DNA of 11,217 nucleotides from Cylindrodendrum hubeiense. Lineage: Eukaryota; Ascomycota; Sordariomycetes; Hypocreales; Nectriaceae. The stretch is from NCBI GenBank assembly GCA_014621425.1, contig JAANBB010000771.1, forward strand, positions 1 to 11,217, given 5' to 3'. This document shows positions 8,247 through 11,217 of the stretch, piece by piece. The notes under the pieces are model-generated. The model worked only from the letters and a program-made list of their open reading frames with translations, made no database searches and had not been told where the DNA came from. Both the position numbers and the translations under genes were made by a program. Positions within the stretch are counted from its first letter, which is position 1. Each line of letters opens with the position of its first letter.

Positions 8247-10150
8247 CTACCCACTATGTGAAAGAATCCCATCCGCCTTTGCCCTGAGAAGAGCATCCTT
8301 GTGTGCTCTCATCGCCTCCATCATCGACTTGGCGTGCAGCATGCCCATGTCACCCCATATACATTCCATGATCCCATAAGCCCAATCCCAGTACGCTGCA
8401 GGAACCCCAGGCGCACAGGCTGCCAGCTTGAGGTGGAACAGTACAACTGGAATGCCAGCTGAGCCAGATCCTCCCCCACCAAGTTTATCCACAAGCACCG
8501 CAGATCTGTCTTCGAGAAGAGGATGGCGCCAGTGACTCGGGGTACTAACGAGTACGTCTCGAACTAGAATCCTGATGATGTCGAACCGTCGTTGGAGCTC
8601 AATTGCCGAAACCAAAGGCAGGCTAGACAGGGGGTTGTTATTGACGAAGTCCACGATGGCCTGGTTGACAATGATTCGAGCCCAACGGTAGTGACCCCAC
8701 ATGCGAGCAGCCCACATGTCATAGTAGGCATGATAGTGGCCTTGAAAGATGGCTTCGGAAGGGAGATGGTCTGCCTTCACTGTACGATAGACCCAAATAC
8801 CCTCGAGTTTTTGTTCCCACTCAACGAAATCGGCGTCAAGATCTAGGAGCTTATGTAGAGTGGAGGTCGTGTTGGGTCGGCCATCACTGAGAACGCGAGT
8901 CTGAATGTAAGCCGATATTTGTATGGACCGGCCCACTAGGAGTCCCAGACCAGAGGCAGGGCGGTCGATAGGATCCAGGAGAGAGCTGCTAAACGCAATC
9001 CATTCGTAAAGCGTTGGTGGGAGATCGGTGTGCGATATATGTGCTGGAATGAACTGTCAAATACTTCATTAGTCCAGGCCATGAATATTCAGGAATCCAA
9101 GGCAGGCGTACCAAGGAAAAGCACATCTGCACCATGGCGCGAACGCCGCCGAACGCCGCTTCGGGCATAGGGCACCACCTTCGCAATAGGGCAACGCCGC
9201 CCATGACGTGTGCATGAACATGTGCAATGCCCTGGTGGGTTCCTTTGACTAACTAGACGAGCTGTGAGCAACAGAGGGAGGGAGGCGGGGGGTGGGCTGG
9301 TGGAGCGTACACATACCTCAAACATGGCAAGCGTCGTGACTCCCCGCATCGTGACCTCGAAAGAAGGGGCAACTGATGTTTGAATGGCTTGACCAGTCTG
9401 ACGAAGGGCCCGACCATACCTCTGGCGTGCGATTGTCATTAGGCCTTCATCACCCCTCAGATTAGATAGGCTGGCGAGGCCAACGGCTGTCATGACGTCC
9501 TGTAATGAGGGGTCCCATAGCCACTCGGTAGAAGCGAGATCGTTGGCGGTCCTCGGTTCATCGGGGTGGCCAATGAGATAACGATTGATATAGAACTGAA
9601 CGCCCTGCTCCTCAATGCTAGGGTCGACGGGGGTAGATAGTCGTGGGGGCCAGGCGGCGGCGGGAGGCAGCATGATGGCCGAGGAGGGCAGTGATGAGAG
9701 CTGAGACGAGGCTGGTGATGGAGGAGTCGGTGGTAGAGGCCGGTGCCTATCCACAGCCAGGGGCGAGGTCGACCAAGATGCCGTTGATGACGATGACGAG
9801 GAGGCGGAGGAGGAGGAGGCGGCGGACTTGGAGACAGCGTGCGGTTGGGGGGTGTCAGGGGGAGCATCACCGACGCCCCATTGGGCATGAGCTTTCTGAA
9901 TGACTTTGCTGCTCTCGTCGCGGAACATGAGCGACAGCTGGTCGCGATAGCCGGGGCATTTCTTGCCGACTCGGATGCATTGCGAGCATTCCGGTCTCAC
10001 CTTGTCGCACTACGTGTCGGGGTTGGTGAGTAACGGCAGCAGATTTAGGGGATGGGAGGCGTATAGAAGTCTCCTGAAGAGCGGACATACCTTAATGCGA
10101 CGGATGCGACAGTTTTGGCAGCCCTGTGAGGCTTTGCCGCAGTAGACCAT
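8247..10150 (-). CDS. Zn(II)2Cys6 fungal transcription factor
   Basis: This is a 566-aa binuclear zinc cluster regulator of unknown target. Exons are 10150-10091, 10009-9317, 9252-9112 and 9053-8247, with introns of 81, 64 and 58 nt. Intron 1 splits the cluster between K20 and C21, a common site in this family. The joined cluster is C11-x2-C14-x6-C21-x6-C28-x2-C31-x6-C38, with basic residues after C14 for DNA contact. A Ser-rich linker (about 82-98) and a Pro-rich stretch follow. From about residue 150 a fungal-specific regulatory domain begins with EEQGVQFY, runs through LWDPSLQDVMTAVGLASLS and AMFELVKGTHQGIAHVHAHVMGGVALL, and resembles the Fungal_trans_2 type. For intron 2 I chose the acceptor before TTA-GTC-AAA because it gives FELVKG, which fits the family. 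The start has good context (cacaccATG). Nuclear DNA binding is expected; nearby genes give no hint of its pathway. Confidence 0.92.
9776..9826 (-). repeat. Serine-codon low-complexity tract in the transcription factor
   Basis: Clustered TCC/TCG/TCA Ser codons, seen on the plus strand as GAGGCGGAGGAGG runs, encode the linker between the zinc cluster and the regulatory domain. This is a coding trinucleotide-type repeat that could vary in length between strains. Confidence 0.8.
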
Positions 10151-11217
10151 GGTGTGCAAGGGAGCAGGATGATGTCCTGGCGTTGGGAGGTGGGGAGACG
10201 TCGGTCAGAAGCTGGAGAGGTGGAGTTCTAGAGCTGCGCCGTCGCGGAGTCTCGGAAATCCACAGCTCGAGAGCTCCCGGCTCGAGAGGTTCAGAGGGCG
10301 TGATACCGAGGCTTGGCCGTTGCGATGTTGGGGATGGTGGTTACTGGGGTTAGTCGTGGAGGCGAAGGCCCGGGGCTCGTGTGAGGAGGGGAAGGTCGGT
10401 TGGAGGATAAGTTGCTGGCTTGCGGTTCGGCTCACCGAGTTGCCGTGGGGATTAACGAGAGAGGTAGGCGGAAGGATAGGTAGCGATGCGGTAAATCTGA
10501 GCCCATCACGAGGAGAGACGCGAGCGAGGGCGCGCCTCTGTTCCAGTGGATGTCGTTTGTCGTGGCTACTATCGCCCTGGCCGGCCACACGACGGCGGCT
10601 CTCGCTTGTGCTCTATGTCTCCAACCCAAGACCTGGGGAGTGGTCGACAACCTCTCAATTCCACTTGAGGCGGTCCTCGTTTCCAGTTTCCGTACCACTT
10701 GGGGCTTTCGTCTGCGGACGCGACTGTTGCACGTTTGACTGTAGGCAGAACACGGTCCCCTTGCTCCGTATCGGTCGGGGTATGAGTTGAGTGGTTGAGG
10801 TTGTAGACCGGCCCTCGCCTGCCCGTCAGCTGCGGGCTGGCGGCTTGAGTTGGACGGTTACAATACCCGAATCCGAATCCAGGGCAAAGAAGACGAGGCG
10901 GGGTGTGGATGGCCGAGAGGGAGAGGTGTATGAGAAGCAACAGAGAGACGATTAATAATTATGTAGGACGAGTGATGGGCGAGTGGTGGGCGAGTGTGCC
11001 GGGTGAGTGTGCCTGTTTGTGCACCCCGTGTGGAATCGTGCTCGTGCTTGTGAGGCGGGGCGATATGAGCTCAGAGGAGGCAACCCTGCGGAATGTTGCC
11101 AGAGCGCTGGGAACCCGGTTATCCGGGAACTTGGGACCGTTTGGGCCTCTAGAAGTCTGGGACGACGTTGGGGGGAGAAGGCAATCGCAAATCGGAGGAC
11201 GGTGATGACAGTCAAGG
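10151..11217 (-). promoter_or_regulatory. Upstream region of the Zn2Cys6 gene, no gene recognised
   Basis: This stretch of 1,067 bp is upstream of the transcription factor start. Reading frames exist on both strands, but the longer ones begin at non-ATG codons, lack family motifs and have no convincing splice signals. It holds a perfect palindrome TGGCCGGCCA at 10578-10587, which contains inverted CGG/CCG triplets of the kind zinc-cluster factors bind, an AT-rich island at 10950-10963, and direct repeats at 10976-11013. A long 5' UTR and promoter are the simplest reading. The far right could belong to a gene outside the window. Confidence 0.5.
10976..11013. repeat. Short direct repeats (TGGGCGAGTG x2, GAGTGTGCC x2)
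   Basis: TGGGCGAGTG occurs at 10976-10985 and 10987-10996. GAGTGTGCC occurs at 10992-11000 and 11005-11013, partly overlapping the second copy. This is local slippage-like repetition in noncoding DNA. Confidence 0.8.

Noticed and set aside
10205..10940. Minus-strand frames of 123-127 codons upstream of the transcription factor
   Set aside because: Their first codons are GTG or TTG, their composition is Ser/Pro/Arg low complexity, and no family motif appears; treated as promoter/leader.
8247..11217. Possible edge of a secondary-metabolite cluster, given the Zn2Cys6 regulator
   Set aside because: No synthase, oxidoreductase, transporter or other tailoring gene is visible in the window; a lone zinc-cluster gene is common in these genomes.

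Overview
The window looks like nuclear DNA from a filamentous ascomycete, most likely a Sordariomycete. The genes carry short introns (55-81 nt, plus one of 145 nt). These have GT...AG ends and mostly CTAAC/CTGAC/CTCAC-type branch points 15-25 nt before the acceptor. The DNA is GC-rich, and the encoded CDK and Sgf73 read closely like Pezizomycotina proteins. No operons, RNA genes, transposons, CRISPR arrays or prokaryotic signals were seen. I rebuilt the exons by hand, joining frames across splice sites so that family motifs stay intact.

Layout from left to right: (1) a PHO85/PhoA-type cyclin-dependent kinase on +, 99-1227, 2 exons. (2) It converges on a tafazzin-type phospholipid-lysophospholipid transacylase on -, 2794-1552, 3 exons. 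(3) A roughly 450 bp divergent promoter with CCTACC-type repeats leads to a NOSIP-like RING/U-box protein on +, 3241-4429, 3 exons, whose first coding exon is only 10 nt. (4) This converges, with 46 bp between stop codons, on a single-exon SLC25-type carrier of the peroxisomal PMP47/Ant1-like kind on -, 5462-4476. (5) An Sgf73/ataxin-7-like SAGA subunit lies on -, 7470-5987, 5 exons. (6) A Zn(II)2Cys6 transcription factor lies on -, 10150-8247, 4 exons. (7) About 1.07 kb upstream of the factor holds no gene I can support.

Together this is a housekeeping neighbourhood: phosphate/nutrient kinase signalling, mitochondrial cardiolipin remodelling, a putative ubiquitin ligase, an organellar carrier and a chromatin co-activator. 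One family-specific transcription factor of unknown target sits at the right end. The genes belong to different processes, and nothing suggests one pathway or a biosynthetic cluster. I did not find a novel system. The points most worth a second look are an FPEG-to-FPEA change in the tafazzin acyltransferase motif, the NOSIP micro-exon, the uncertain start of SGF73, and possible uORFs ahead of the CDK.
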